Part shown: positions 29,504 to 40,290 of the stretch, piece after piece
Layout: every line of letters starts with the position of its first letter
Position numbering within the stretch: position 1 is the first letter of the stretch
Assembly: GCA_003988855.1 (NCBI GenBank)
Contig: QYAI01000119.1
Span: 1-64,000, forward strand
Reading direction: 5' to 3'
From: Arachnopeziza araneosa
Taxonomy: Eukaryota; Ascomycota; Leotiomycetes; Helotiales; Arachnopezizaceae
Length of the DNA: 64,000 nucleotides
Position numbers and translations under genes: made by a program
The notes under the pieces: model-generated
Told to the model about the DNA's origin: nothing
Database searches by the model: none
Seen by the model: the letters and a program-made list of their open reading frames with translations, nothing else

Positions 29504-32387
29504 ATGGACTACGCTGCATGCAATGTCGTGTATGTAGAACGTACCGCCCAAGAAGATAGACTGTGGAAGAGAGAAGATGCGACGACACCTGCTTCTCCAT
29601 CGCCGCCAGACTCGAATCCTGCAGATAGCCTTACACCATCACCAAGTCTGGTCGATGACAATCTACGAACCCTCCTCGGTACATTCAGCGAAGGTATGTA
29701 CCCACGCCCGAACAATGAATTGACTAACACAGTATCCAGTCCATGTGTGTACCTCAGGAAAATCGTGTATAGCAAAACTCTCCGAACTCAATCAAGCCTC
29801 GATGGTCGACTTAATCCCCACCCTTGTCCTAATAGATATCCCTTACGACGACGAGTTACATGACAAACCTTCGCGCGAAGTCCGTACCCCTTCTCCTAAT
29901 ACGAAAGACTTGATCGATGGCATCTTCGAGGACAACACTTTGGAGGCATACGGGTTAAGGCTGCTGCAGTGGATATCAACCGAGATACAATATCAGAGCC
30001 TATCGAGATTAGTTGTACCTGTAGCAGTCGTCAGAATGCCAGATGAGAACCCCTCCTTGCTTTTATCTGGCAGGACAGATTCGAGCCTAGATGCGCAGCT
30101 CAATTACGGCCAATATTCAATGAGATCGAAGAGGAAAGCCGGACTAATCACTCCCTTGGACCAAATCAGGACAATGCGGTATCTGGATATAGGTGCAGTC
30201 GACGTCTTGACCAGTCCTCTGCTACCAGAGAGGCTGCCTAGTCTGGCGATTCACGCATATCGAGCGCACAAGGATGCCTCCAAGGAGCAAAGAGCAATAC
30301 TCGAGATGAAGCGGGGAAGGAAGAGATCCTGGGTTGGAGTAGATGATCAGAAGCCCTATGCATACTTGAGAGAAGCCATGGTCTCGGGCTTAATGGATGG
30401 GATCTGTAAAGTTGGAGGCGACGATGAACCTCGGGCCAAAATAAGGATAAATATTGCTCTTGATCGTAGGGAGCAGATTGCTGCGGCAGTCGGGTCGTGG
30501 CATTTCTCAGCGCATGATTTTACCGACGACGAGCTACTGCATGCAGCTCTACTGATGCTACAGCATGCACTTGCCATGTCGGAATTGGAGCAATGGCGGA
30601 TATCGACAGGTATGTTCAGTGGTTTGGTTCTGTTCGGCTACTTTGTGCCCCCATATGCTGATACCCGGCGCAGAAAACCTCACCGCGTTTTTGGTCGCCA
30701 GCCGCTCTGCGTACAATGCTTTTGTTCCCTATCATAACTTCCGCCACGTAGTTGATGTACTACAGGCCTGCTTTTATTTCTTAGTACAACTAGGGAGATT
30801 ACCTTCGTATCCTGCCTCGCACGAATCTTCGAAACCACCACCTTCGCCTATAGCAGAACTCATCCGGCCGTTTGATGCTCTCACTCTACTAATAACAGCC
30901 ATCGGTCATGATGTAGGACATCCGGGCGTCAACAACGCCTTTCTCGTTACCCTTAATGCTCCTCTCGCTCAATTATACAACGATCGTTCCGTCCTCGAAT
31001 CCTTTCATTGCGCCGCATATTCTCAAATTCTGCGCCGCCATTGGCCCGCCGCTTTCAGCGGGGCAGATATGAGACAGCTCATGATCAGCTCGATATTGGC
31101 AACCGATATGGGACTTCACTTTGACTACATGAAGAAGCTCGGATGGCTACAGGAGAAACTGCATGAGAATGGGGGAACTGATGGTTGGAATGGCAGATTA
31201 CTGGACGAGCAGAGGACTCTTGCTTGCTCCCTACTCATCAAGTGTGCCGACATCAGCAATGTGGTATGTTTGTCCCGCGTCACTTGAAATCTCCGCTAAC
31301 TCTGTAGGCCCGAAAATACGACGTAGCATCTCAATGGACGATGATCCTCACCGACGAATTCGCCAGGCAAGCCTCCATGGAACAAGACCTTGGAATCCCG
31401 TCCGCTCTCTTCGCTCCACCAGTTCGGGAGATTATTGAGCTCGGAAAGTCCCAGCTTGGATTCATGAATATGTTTGCCATTCCTCTATTCCAAGGCGTCA
31501 CAGATGTCATGCCAGGCATGGTTTTCTCTGTGGAGGAACTTCAGGCCAACAAGTTAGCGTGGGAGGCGAAAATCACAGCAGAACAGCAAAGAGCAAGACA
31601 AGATAGCGATGACAGCGTGATGAAAGATGGCATGTTCTCCCCTCGTAGTATGAGTCTGGCTAGTCCTTCTGATGGAAATCAGAAGTTGAGCCACTCTGGA
31701 ACAGACCTGCGGAAATTATTGCTGAAAACTTCAACCAACGGGATCCGAGAAGAACAGGATAAAGAGCATCATACATCTTTGCCGGAGCTCTCATCTCAGG
31801 GTGTCCAAGAATCGATGGCGACATCAACTGAAGCGTCGTTGAACCGCGCTCCGAGACCCGCACAATTGCAAATCTCATTCGCTACGGCCTCTACCCCTGA
31901 AATGACAAACGGCGATATGAATGAGAGTGGTATCTCTGTGACGCCATCATTGGTGACAGATCCTGTTGTTGTGAACCCTGCAACTCCGACACAAGAGAAG
32001 GGGCGCAGCAGTGATGGCACAGAGGGTAGTGGAACCACAGATTGGACTTCTCAGGCCACTTCTGCCACCACCGGCAAGATGCCATTGAGTCCTTCAACAC
32101 AAGGTACAAGCGTTACCAGTGAAGAAGAGAGCGGGACCACGCCGACAGGAAACAAATATGAGACTCAATCTAGCCATAGCCCAAGTCCTAGCGGGAAGAA
32201 GAGCAACAATAGCGAGGTCAGCACGGATACTGGAATTGTTGAGAAGGAGAAAGACAAACTAAAAACATTGAAGAAACGACCGAGCAGGTTCAGGATGAAC
32301 TTTTGGAAGAGGAGGGAGAAAGATAGTCCTCCGCCACCACAGTCAGTCAGTGTTGGTGGAGATGTTGAGGATAGCCGTGCATCATGA
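29504..32387 (+). CDS. PDE2: Class I 3',5'-cyclic nucleotide phosphodiesterase (PDE2/PdeH type)
   Basis: Four exons: 29504-29693, 29740-30609, 30674-31263 and 31308-32387, encoding 909 residues. An N-terminal conserved fungal region is followed by the PDE catalytic HD domain from about residue 345. It shows YHNFRH (His374, His378), AIGHDVGHPG (His432, Asp433, His436) and KCADISN (Asp546), the metal-binding His/Asp set, then GFMNMFAIPLFQ. The C-terminal 270 residues are Ser/Thr-rich and disordered, ending with basic KRPSRFRMNFWKRR. The enzyme degrades cAMP, setting the level for PKA signalling in growth, conidiation and, in pathogens, infection (known for Magnaporthe PdeH). The long repeat-rich leader upstream suggests complex translational or transcriptional control. 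Confidence 0.95.
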
Positions 32388-33351
32388 TGGCGATATTCAA
32401 TTGACTAAATTTCTTTCGGACTGCATGTGTTCGGGTGTCGGAGGTGATTGTAGGATTATTGATGATCGGTCTCGCAATTCAATGGTTCGTGTATATTATA
32501 CACCATGTGCGTGGGGGCTCAGTTATATCTATGTTGGGTTGGCGTTTGGATACCAGGCCATGGGCTGATCTGCACCGGTTGGCTGGTTGAAGTATAGTAT
32601 TGTGAGAGTGCATGGCGTTTGGAGTATGTTTGGGAATAATCAGAGCTGTGGTATTGGATCGAAGGGTGGTGACTTGTTGATTGAAATGAATGCATGAACG
32701 AATGGATTGAACCGAAAGTCCGAAGGGGATACGCCCTCCGAGGATATGTTGATAGAATGAAGCAAGCAGGGGAAAGGTGTGCCGACAGAATCTAGGAATT
32801 AGGAAGGAGAGGCAAATTCAATTGCTATTTCACCTCTCATACTCTTGGTCTTATATTTCCTGTACTGATGCGACCTGGTAAGTATGGCTACCTTTGGTCC
32901 CGTTGCCTAATATCTGACCTCTTTGAAATGGAGAACAACGTGTCTAATTCCTACTTTTCTACGAAATGAAACGAAAGAGAGATGCAACCAAAACTTTGAA
33001 CTCTACTTACCATATGCCCGCTATGAAAAACACACAAAGAAATTACCTAGACAAGGGTTTGGCATGACTGATGCTCTACCTTTTTCGGTTTCAACACCAA
33101 ATCAATCACCGTGACGGAGGGAAAACATTTCATCTCTGAAAGAGTGGCTCCAAAGCATCTGCATGTGTCTTCATTGTCCCTAAGCCGCAATCCAGCAAAC
33201 ACGAATTTCCTCGGCCGCATTTATTAATCCAAGATACCCGGCCTCCAGACGAAATTTATGGGGTTCTCGCTCCCATCAAGCAGTCATTCACCAAGAGACT
33301 CTCTCTCAACCGCGGTCAATCATTCCATGCCCAACATCTCCCATCATCCAC
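32388..33351. other. Convergent 3' region
   Basis: 3' flanks of the phosphodiesterase and of the minus-strand secreted protein. No gene seen. Confidence 0.6.
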
Positions 33352-34250
33352 TCATGTCGTGGTCGAAGGACAGGCGGCCGCCGTGACGACAAAGGGGGAC
33401 GGCAGCGTCACCGTGGTCGCTGCGTAGGAGACGGCCTGCCGCGTGATCGTGGTCGAAGTGGTGATCAAGGTCGAGACGGGCGGGGCCACCGGGGACACGG
33501 TGGTGACCTGTCTGGGCATGAGAGCCGCCGCGGCCGATGTCGAGGTCGGCACTACGACCGACGTCGAGGTGGCGGCGCACACGGTCGTCGTCCCGGGGTA
33601 GACGGTGCGGGGGATGGTGTAGATCACGGTGTTGGTCATGATGGCATAGTAGACGTCGAGGGTGGTGGCGCAGGCATAGTTGGTGCGCGCCGCCGGCGTG
33701 GACTGCGTTGCGTAGACGATGGAGTAGACCGTGTAGGTATATGCCGGTCTCTGGACGAGCGATGTGGTGACCTGTTTCTCTCAGCAGAGCTTAGTCAAGA
33801 AGGGGAATCTCTCACAGTGACAACAGCGGGCACGATCGCCGTGATGATGACATCGGTGGGTGTTGGTGCGGCGGTGGTTGTAGCTGTATCTGTAGCTGAT
33901 GTGGTTGTTGATACTTGTCTATCGTGCAACTGAAGCGATTGAAGCTCCACGGGGATATCGGCCGCAGCGACTGGGCTGGCTGCAGCAGATGAGGAAGCAA
34001 TGGCGAGATAACCCGTGGTAGTACAAGCGAGGAGTGAGAGTGAGGTAACGGTGCTTGTATAAACCGGGTAGGTGTAGGTTACCGAGACCGTGACCACGGG
34101 CAGCGCGGGAGGAATGAGCGTGGCAATCAACGTCTGTGTTGAGGTTGAAAAGGTCGTATAGGTAGCCTCACTATTATCCACCTCTGGTATCGGATTGGCT
34201 GCGATGCCGAGGACAAAGGCTAGCAGCGAAGCTTTAAGTGCAAAGGCCAT
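33352..34250 (-). CDS. Secreted Ser/Thr-rich surface protein
   Basis: Two exons, 33816-34250 and 33352-33771, encoding 284 residues. The ATG chosen gives a clean signal peptide (MAFALKASLLAFVLGIAANP); an in-frame ATG further upstream would spoil it. The mature protein is rich in Thr, Ser, Val and Ala with repeated V(T/S)TYTYPVYT-like and TTTVCAATSTS segments, pointing to heavy O-glycosylation. There are few cysteines and no GPI signal or enzyme domain. Dibasic sites are absent. Exon 2 is much more GC-rich than the flanks. Probably a wall or secreted structural protein; role unknown. Confidence 0.8.
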
Positions 34251-35181
34251 GATGCGGTAGAGGTCGGGGAGGATTTGGAATTTTTGACCTTGGCGTTGGA
34301 CAGACAAGCTGTGAAGGATTTATACTTTGTGATTCCATTCTTCGCGTGAACATGACGGCAATTTCTCTGGTTGAATATAGATACCGGCACTTTAACAGAG
34401 AGGTTCAGCGGATATGCTGGACGGCAATTGATAGACGAGCTTCGTGTGTTCCTCAAAACTCGAGATATCCAGAATTGACCCGGGGAATAAAGAAACTTCA
34501 CTCTCCACGCTGTGCTGGAACTTACTCACAACACCGCCCGTCGACTTCTTGTCCCCGCTTGGCTAGAGGAATTGCGGGGTTTTGCACAGGCTATTTCTCA
34601 ACGAGAGCTGTGGTAATATTGCGCCACAGATTGATTTCGAATTAAATACCAGGATCAGAGTCGATATCAATCTTCGTAAGGACATATAAGCTTCGATGGG
34701 AAAATCCGTGCCTGAATTTATCGGGGAGGGCGCGAGTTTGGTACAGATAATAGGTCGGAATCATTCGATAAGCAGCCCATTTCATAATGTCGCAATTTGG
34801 TCGGGGAGGAATCTGATTTACGGCCAGGAACCAGGAAATTTAATCGAAGAAGAATTGCCGAGATGTAGGGGAGCTGATTGAATATATACGTCGAAGGAAG
34901 CAGAACGATAGCGGACAAAATCGACACTCTTCTTATGCGTAAGAAGCGAATAATTGGGAAGGATTGGCTACCCTGAAGAAGAAAAGTACTGTGAATGGAA
35001 ATCAAACTGAAGATAAAAGATATTGATGAGTGATGTGAGTTGTGAACAAGGCTGAAAAACGAATCAACAAAGGAAGAACGGCACCAGTATTGCTTGATAG
35101 CCTAAAGCTTCATGAACACAGAAAGCAAAACTTTAACGGTAGATTTCCGACGTCACCACTCTAGAAAGGTTTGCCCAGGCC
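34251..35181. other. Promoter region of the Ser/Thr-rich secreted protein and spacer
   Basis: TATAAAT on the minus strand at 34318-34324 lies about 70 bp before the ATG at 34250. No other gene seen; the remainder is AT-rich. Confidence 0.5.
34318..34324 (-). promoter_or_regulatory. TATA box of the Ser/Thr-rich secreted protein
   Basis: TATAAAT on the minus strand, followed by a pyrimidine-containing short leader. Confidence 0.45.
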
Positions 35182-35931
35182 TCACTGAATCAGAGCACCC
35201 CCATCACTTCTTACTACGCTGCCAGTCGCATTCCAATCTCTCATCAAATATCCATAAGCCTCGGCAACCTCTTCAGGCATACCAATCTTCTTCAACAATG
35301 ATTTCGGAGCCATGAATTCCGCAATTTGATCCTTCTGTGGTCCCCACATTTCTGTCTTTGTCGCGCCAGGACTCACGAGATTGACTCTCAGAGGCGCCAT
35401 TTCAAGGGCCAACCCTCTGGTCACTGCAATAAGGCCAGCCGCAAAGCCGGAATAGAGTGTGTACTTGTCTACCGGCTTGTCCGCAATTCTCCCGCCGGTC
35501 AAGGTTAGGGAGGACGTATAGCTAGGCTTGAGATATTTGAGGGCTAGCTTAGCGACGAGCATGGTAGAGATGAAGGAAACGTCTTGACCATAAGAGCCGT
35601 CAATCTCGGCCAGGGGTTTGAGAGCTGGTACTCGTCCCGCAGTGTATATAATATGATCGAGAAGCGCACTCCCTGCTGAAGTGGCTTCTTTAAAAAGAGT
35701 CTCGAGCCGAGTTTCAAGGCTTAAGGTTTGAATGACATCGCAAGTGTGACCTGAAATCTGGCCATTTGGGAATGCAGCATTGAGTCTCCCGACAGCTTCA
35801 GCCACGCGAGTAGAGTTCGAGGAAACGATAGCAACACGAGCACCAGATTCCAGCCCGAGCTTGGCAATGGCAAAGCCGATACCCGAGGACCCACCGAGGA
35901 TCAGGATTGAATGATTGGTAATGGAAGGCAT
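35182..35931 (-). CDS. Short-chain dehydrogenase/reductase lacking the YxxxK lysine
   Basis: A single exon of 249 residues, the normal length for a classical SDR. The cofactor motif is GGSSGIG (13-19). YTAGR (96-100) corresponds to the NNAG region, and RVNLVSPGATKTEMWG to the PG motif. The catalytic Tyr is probably Tyr160 in YSGFAAG, but the position four residues on, normally Lys, is Ala164. The C terminus ends SVVRSDGGALIQ as in many fungal SDRs. Either a variant active site or a non-catalytic NAD(P)-binding protein. Substrate cannot be inferred from the neighbours. Confidence 0.9.
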   Translation of the reverse strand: MPSITNHSILILGGSSGIGFAIAKLGLESGARVAIVSSNSTRVAEAVGRLNAAFPNGQISGHTCDVIQTLSLETRLETLFKEATSAGSALLDHIIYTAGRVPALKPLAEIDGSYGQDVSFISTMLVAKLALKYLKPSYTSSLTLTGGRIADKPVDKYTLYSGFAAGLIAVTRGLALEMAPLRVNLVSPGATKTEMWGPQKDQIAEFMAPKSLLKKIGMPEEVAEAYGYLMRDWNATGSVVRSDGGALIQ

Positions 35932-36659
35932 GATTTAGAAACTTGATGGAGCAATTCAAAGCCAGAAGTGTTGAAAAGGTGTAGTTGTTATATCTGAGAG
36001 CTGGGAGTTGGTCTCTGCGAGCTTAGCAAGAATCAAGTGTCTGTCTTTTGTACTTAATTGTGAACGGAGGCGGAAAGAATGAAGGAGGATTATAATTCCG
36101 AACGGACATGATATTATGCCGACGCTGACTGAGATTCTTTGAGTAAAGATCCTTTGGTGCAATTCTCTGTAAAAAGTCTATACTGGTGGCCTATCAAATA
36201 CGATTTGGGGTTAGCGCCATATTGGTGCAGGCGGAATTAAAAGGCTAATCCCCATAAGTTCAGCTAAGTACTAGGTGGAGGAATGAGAAAACAAATAGTT
36301 AGGGCGAAGAATTTTGAGCTCAGAAGATTCATTCGTAGCAAGTAACAAGAGTGTTAAGGGGTGAAAGAGAGTTTTGAAAATTTGTGAATATGAGAACGTG
36401 AAGCGAACAAGAACAAACATCCAAGAGGAGAAACTTCTCCGTGTATCATTGGGATTCGAACCTCACAATAAAAAATTCTCTACAGATAATGGATATATTG
36501 AGTAAGAGACTACCCAAGGGTAGTATTTATCATGGCGGTATGCAATCCAATTGCGAAAATCCTTCAACGCCTCAAATGCAAGCTTGACTCTGTAATAAGT
36601 CCCAGGTTATCAATTTCCCATGCAAAGTCTATCGGTGGTATCAATCCTGAATACTGTTA
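35932..36659. other. Spacer between SDR and coiled-coil gene
   Basis: No gene seen. A GGTTCGAAT-like tRNA T-loop at about 36455 on the minus strand lacks matching stems and was rejected. Confidence 0.55.
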
Positions 36660-38399
36660 TCAGATAACCCTCCTAGTGAAGCCCAAGTCGTATATGTAAT
36701 CAAGTGCCTCGGAATTCGCGTTCTCCAACTGTCCCACTCTGTCCTTCAACCCTTTATTCTCAGCTCGCATTAGACCCACTGTATCCCAAGCAACACTAGC
36801 ATCTTTCCCTCTACAATTGCTGCACCCGTCTTCGCCCAGGCCTATACCATCGTATGGATCCTTCTCTGAACTTGATTCGGGAGTGGCGGTAATAGTAGTG
36901 AGGATCTTTTGAAAGGTAGAGCGTTGTTGGACAGGCTTGGGCCGGAGGGGTAGTGGATGTGAGGCAGAAGGTGAAATAACACGAGCCAGAGATGCTTGTA
37001 GAATTTCTCCGGTACTGATATCGGTACCGGCAAGAGATATGTTGGCTGAACTTGCGGAGAAGCTGTTGAGTGTGAGAGTTGGGCTGCGACTTCGGCTAAA
37101 TACAGACTCTCCACCCCGAGACTCAACGTCGCTATCATCATCTGTATTAGAAATACCTGTGGAATTGGCACTGGTACGCCATTCCCGGGTGTTGGAAGTA
37201 GCAGATGCGATACCAAGATCATCCCCACTGAGCTGGGTGTCAATCGACAGTTCCGAACCCGACATACGCTTTCTTTCGCGGTTGGCATTCTCACGTACTA
37301 AGGTAATGCTCTTCTCTCTAGCTTCTTTCTCGGCTAGTCTTGCCTGTCTCTCTGCCAAAAGCTCTCGCTCCAAGTTCTTGATCCTCTCCTCTTTCACAGA
37401 GCTTTGATGTGCTAGATCCTCGATTTGTCCCTTGAAACACCGAGCTCTTGTATCGACTTCATCTAGTTCATCTTTCATAGCTTCCTTCTCGTCGGATATC
37501 TCATGTAGCGCAATTGTTCTGACTTTGTACGCCGTTTGGAGTTTTAGCAAGAGACCTTCAGCATTCATAAGGAGATTCTTGAAGGCAGCGGGGGAGAAAG
37601 GATCTTCTGAACTTCGACCAGCAGGGAAGAGCGCAGTTTCGACATCAAGGGTAAGCAGTTCGTCGCCGTTGAAGTCTGCTGGGATTTGGACAGTAGTGGC
37701 CTGAGCTGGAGTTTTTGGTGAGCTGAAGATGTTGAATCTCGATGTCATAGTGGCTGGTTTGGCTGTCATTGCTACAGGCGATCCAAGTTGTTTTGGAGTA
37801 TTGCTTTCCCTCATGGGAGAGTTCGAGGTCGAAGCCATATTTTCCTCCACGGCGCTTATGCGAACCGTCACCGGCGCAGAAGAACCGGTAAACCAAGCTG
37901 CGAGCCCTCCTTTTGATTTATCTGCCACTTTGATAACCCCTCCTCGATCTCCAGTTAGTGTAGGCATGAAATCGTATTCAGTTTCCTGGAGGGAAGGTTC
38001 TTTTGTTGGGCTAGTCTTTGGACTTTTCGAGTTGCTTCGAAATGAGGGTAATAATGTGGTGAGAGAACGCGAAGGTGTATGTCGTATCGCTTCTGGTGCA
38101 GACTTCTCTTGTGTGAGAGAAGAAGGCGTCGTGAAGAAGGCAGGAGGCTGTTCCTGTTGATAAGATCCACCTCCCTTTGTTTCCTCATCCAGACCTCCTT
38201 CGTTTCCAAAATCAAAGGTATAATAATCTTCCGCCCATACTTTCGCACTCGAATTTCTGCTCTCTCCTTGCGTATCGACTGAGCTGAGGGTTCTCCTATG
38301 CTTGCCTACTCGGGTGCTTTCTCGCTGCTTCGGAACATCGAGGTTGGCGGAGGAAGAGAGGATTGGAGTGGTGGTTTTCAGAGATGATGTGTTCAGCAT
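36660..38399 (-). CDS. Conserved fungal coiled-coil protein of unknown function
   Basis: A single long exon of 579 residues. The N-terminal 270 residues are Ser/Thr/Pro-rich and disordered, with kinase-type RxxS sites. About residues 275-390 form a charged coiled coil (DEKEAMKDELDEVDTRARCF, LERELLAERQARLAEKEARE). A Ser-rich linker follows, then a short conserved-looking C-terminal block with GCSNCRGKDASVAWDTVGLM and a final heptad-like helix. The CxxC in that block could bind metal. No signal peptide or membrane helix. A typical Pezizomycotina hypothetical of this type could be a scaffold at septa or the tip (speculative). Confidence 0.8.
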   Translation of the reverse strand: MLNTSSLKTTTPILSSSANLDVPKQRESTRVGKHRRTLSSVDTQGESRNSSAKVWAEDYYTFDFGNEGGLDEETKGGGSYQQEQPPAFFTTPSSLTQEKSAPEAIRHTPSRSLTTLLPSFRSNSKSPKTSPTKEPSLQETEYDFMPTLTGDRGGVIKVADKSKGGLAAWFTGSSAPVTVRISAVEENMASTSNSPMRESNTPKQLGSPVAMTAKPATMTSRFNIFSSPKTPAQATTVQIPADFNGDELLTLDVETALFPAGRSSEDPFSPAAFKNLLMNAEGLLLKLQTAYKVRTIALHEISDEKEAMKDELDEVDTRARCFKGQIEDLAHQSSVKEERIKNLERELLAERQARLAEKEAREKSITLVRENANRERKRMSGSELSIDTQLSGDDLGIASATSNTREWRTSANSTGISNTDDDSDVESRGGESVFSRSRSPTLTLNSFSASSANISLAGTDISTGEILQASLARVISPSASHPLPLRPKPVQQRSTFQKILTTITATPESSSEKDPYDGIGLGEDGCSNCRGKDASVAWDTVGLMRAENKGLKDRVGQLENANSEALDYIYDLGFTRRVI

Positions 38400-40290
38400 T
38401 GTGTCGCATGAACGTCTCGGTGCCCACTTTCCTGATCTAGGGTTCCTAGCCTGTCCGCCGCCGAGTCCGCCACTGAACTATATTGGTCTTGTATAGAAAC
38501 GAAGCTTGCGGCGAAGGCGAATATGGAAAGGTCCGTTTCAAGCTTCGGATTAATGCAAATCCAAATTCTGCGAGGGATCAGTGACAGGGTTCACCAGCAG
38601 ACCGTCACAAGAACCGTCGCAGGTGCGAGACTGAAGGTACAGTACCACTGAACGGTTGAGCGGATGGCGAGGAGGGCAGGAATACAGAGCTATCTTGAAC
38701 TGCAACCTCGGAGGTGGAGGGTCTGATCTCTGCTCTGCGCTCGAGCACAGCGACGGTGAGACCCTGATTCAGATCCCCTCGTGTTATCGATAGCGTCCAG
38801 AGCGGTGTGACAGGTTCTGGGTCGGGCAAAAGAAACCAGATCGGATGAAGACAATCTATATTTGTGTTCTTGGACAATATGGGTTTGATTGAAGAGCTAT
38901 GAATGAAATGTTGAGACATCTCTCCTTATACCGACCTCCATATGACGGAGGTTGGTGTACTTCGTACCTGGAGAATTCCTTGAATCCGGTGGCTGGCCGA
39001 CTCCACTCAACCACTTCGCCTCTTTCGCTGCGAGAGCTTTCAGCACCTAGGGTACGATCAGGTTCGCAACAACGTTTCGCAATGAATATCCAGAACTACT
39101 GGAATCCTGTCAACATGCGCGATGATGTTTCTTAGCATATCAAGTGCTTTTTATGCTTTGAGGCTGACAGCAAGATCCCTGGGACTGCAGCACACTTCGG
39201 CTGTTTGCATTGCAGAGGATCTCAGCTCCGCCCAAAGGATAAGCACCTTGACATCAACTTTGTGAATTGAATCCTTTCTTATGCCTTTGTTTACTTGCAT
39301 GTGGAAAGGCATCGTGACCGTGTTGCAATACATTGTCGTTGGTAGCCTAGGACTTCGCATTTGTAACACAGGCTCAGATCGAGACCATATAGCTCGAATG
39401 TTAGTGTTAGTGTGCCCATCCAATTGTTGTGCTAAACAAATACAAGTTGAGATCAATTCTCCTGGCCAACCCTCGAACACGTAGCTAGGGGGACTCCAGC
39501 TATGGACACAACCAAGGCTATTGTCGCCTGCCGGGCTGTGATCGGAGGTCCGATCTTGATCATACTTGAGATCATCACAGGAACTCAAATGTAACCTCAA
39601 GGAATACTTGTATATTCACGTGATCAAAACTTCGACGCATGTCTGCTGAAGATGAGATGATCTAGAATTGTCCGTGTAGCGTACCTAGTATAAGTCTTTA
39701 AAGTACTCTGTAGATACAAAAGATCAGGTAAAAGACCAAAGCGCAGAACAATCAAGCCATTCCGAGGTTCCGATATTTTTCGTTCACGTGACCATAACTT
39801 TGGCGGTTTGAGGCGGGCAGGCATCATGTTTCCCTTTCGAAATTGCGATATAATCTCAAGAGCATAGGCAGTTCCCTTAGTAAGACACCTTGAGATGTCT
39901 TGTTTATCCGCCCACTTCAATCTTGCCACGTGAGAGGCTGAAGCCAACCGAGCCCTGCCGCTCCTTAGCACCCGTTTGAGATAAACCTTTCCCAAAACTC
40001 CTTCACAGAATCACGCCAACAAACAACAGAGCTATGTGTACACCAATTCGCGCAGAATTTCTTCCAGACCGTCCCGAACGTAAAGAGCCTCCAAGCATAA
40101 CCCGATTATAACCTCGATCTTCATCCTGGATCCATGATGTCAACTTCCTCATTCAGCCTAGGGCCCTGCAAATATCCTCCCCGTTGCGGCACTTTGATTG
40201 AAGACTTTTATTATTTATCCGTTGCGATGTTTAAGAACTATATTCTTCTTTTCTCGAATCACTTGCTCTTTCCGTCCAGTAGATTTGAAG
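38400..40290. other. Gene-poor 1.9-kb stretch
   Basis: Open frames at 38605-38919, 39151-39600 and 39624-39995 overlap on opposite strands and have no domain signal. I see promoter-like sequence for the flanking genes only. Confidence 0.55.

Noticed and set aside
36430..36480. GGTTCGAATCC-like tRNA T-loop on the minus strand
   Set aside because: The flanking bases do not form a T stem and no acceptor, D or anticodon arms fit.
38605..39995. Several frames of 100-150 codons
   Set aside because: They overlap on opposite strands with random-looking composition.
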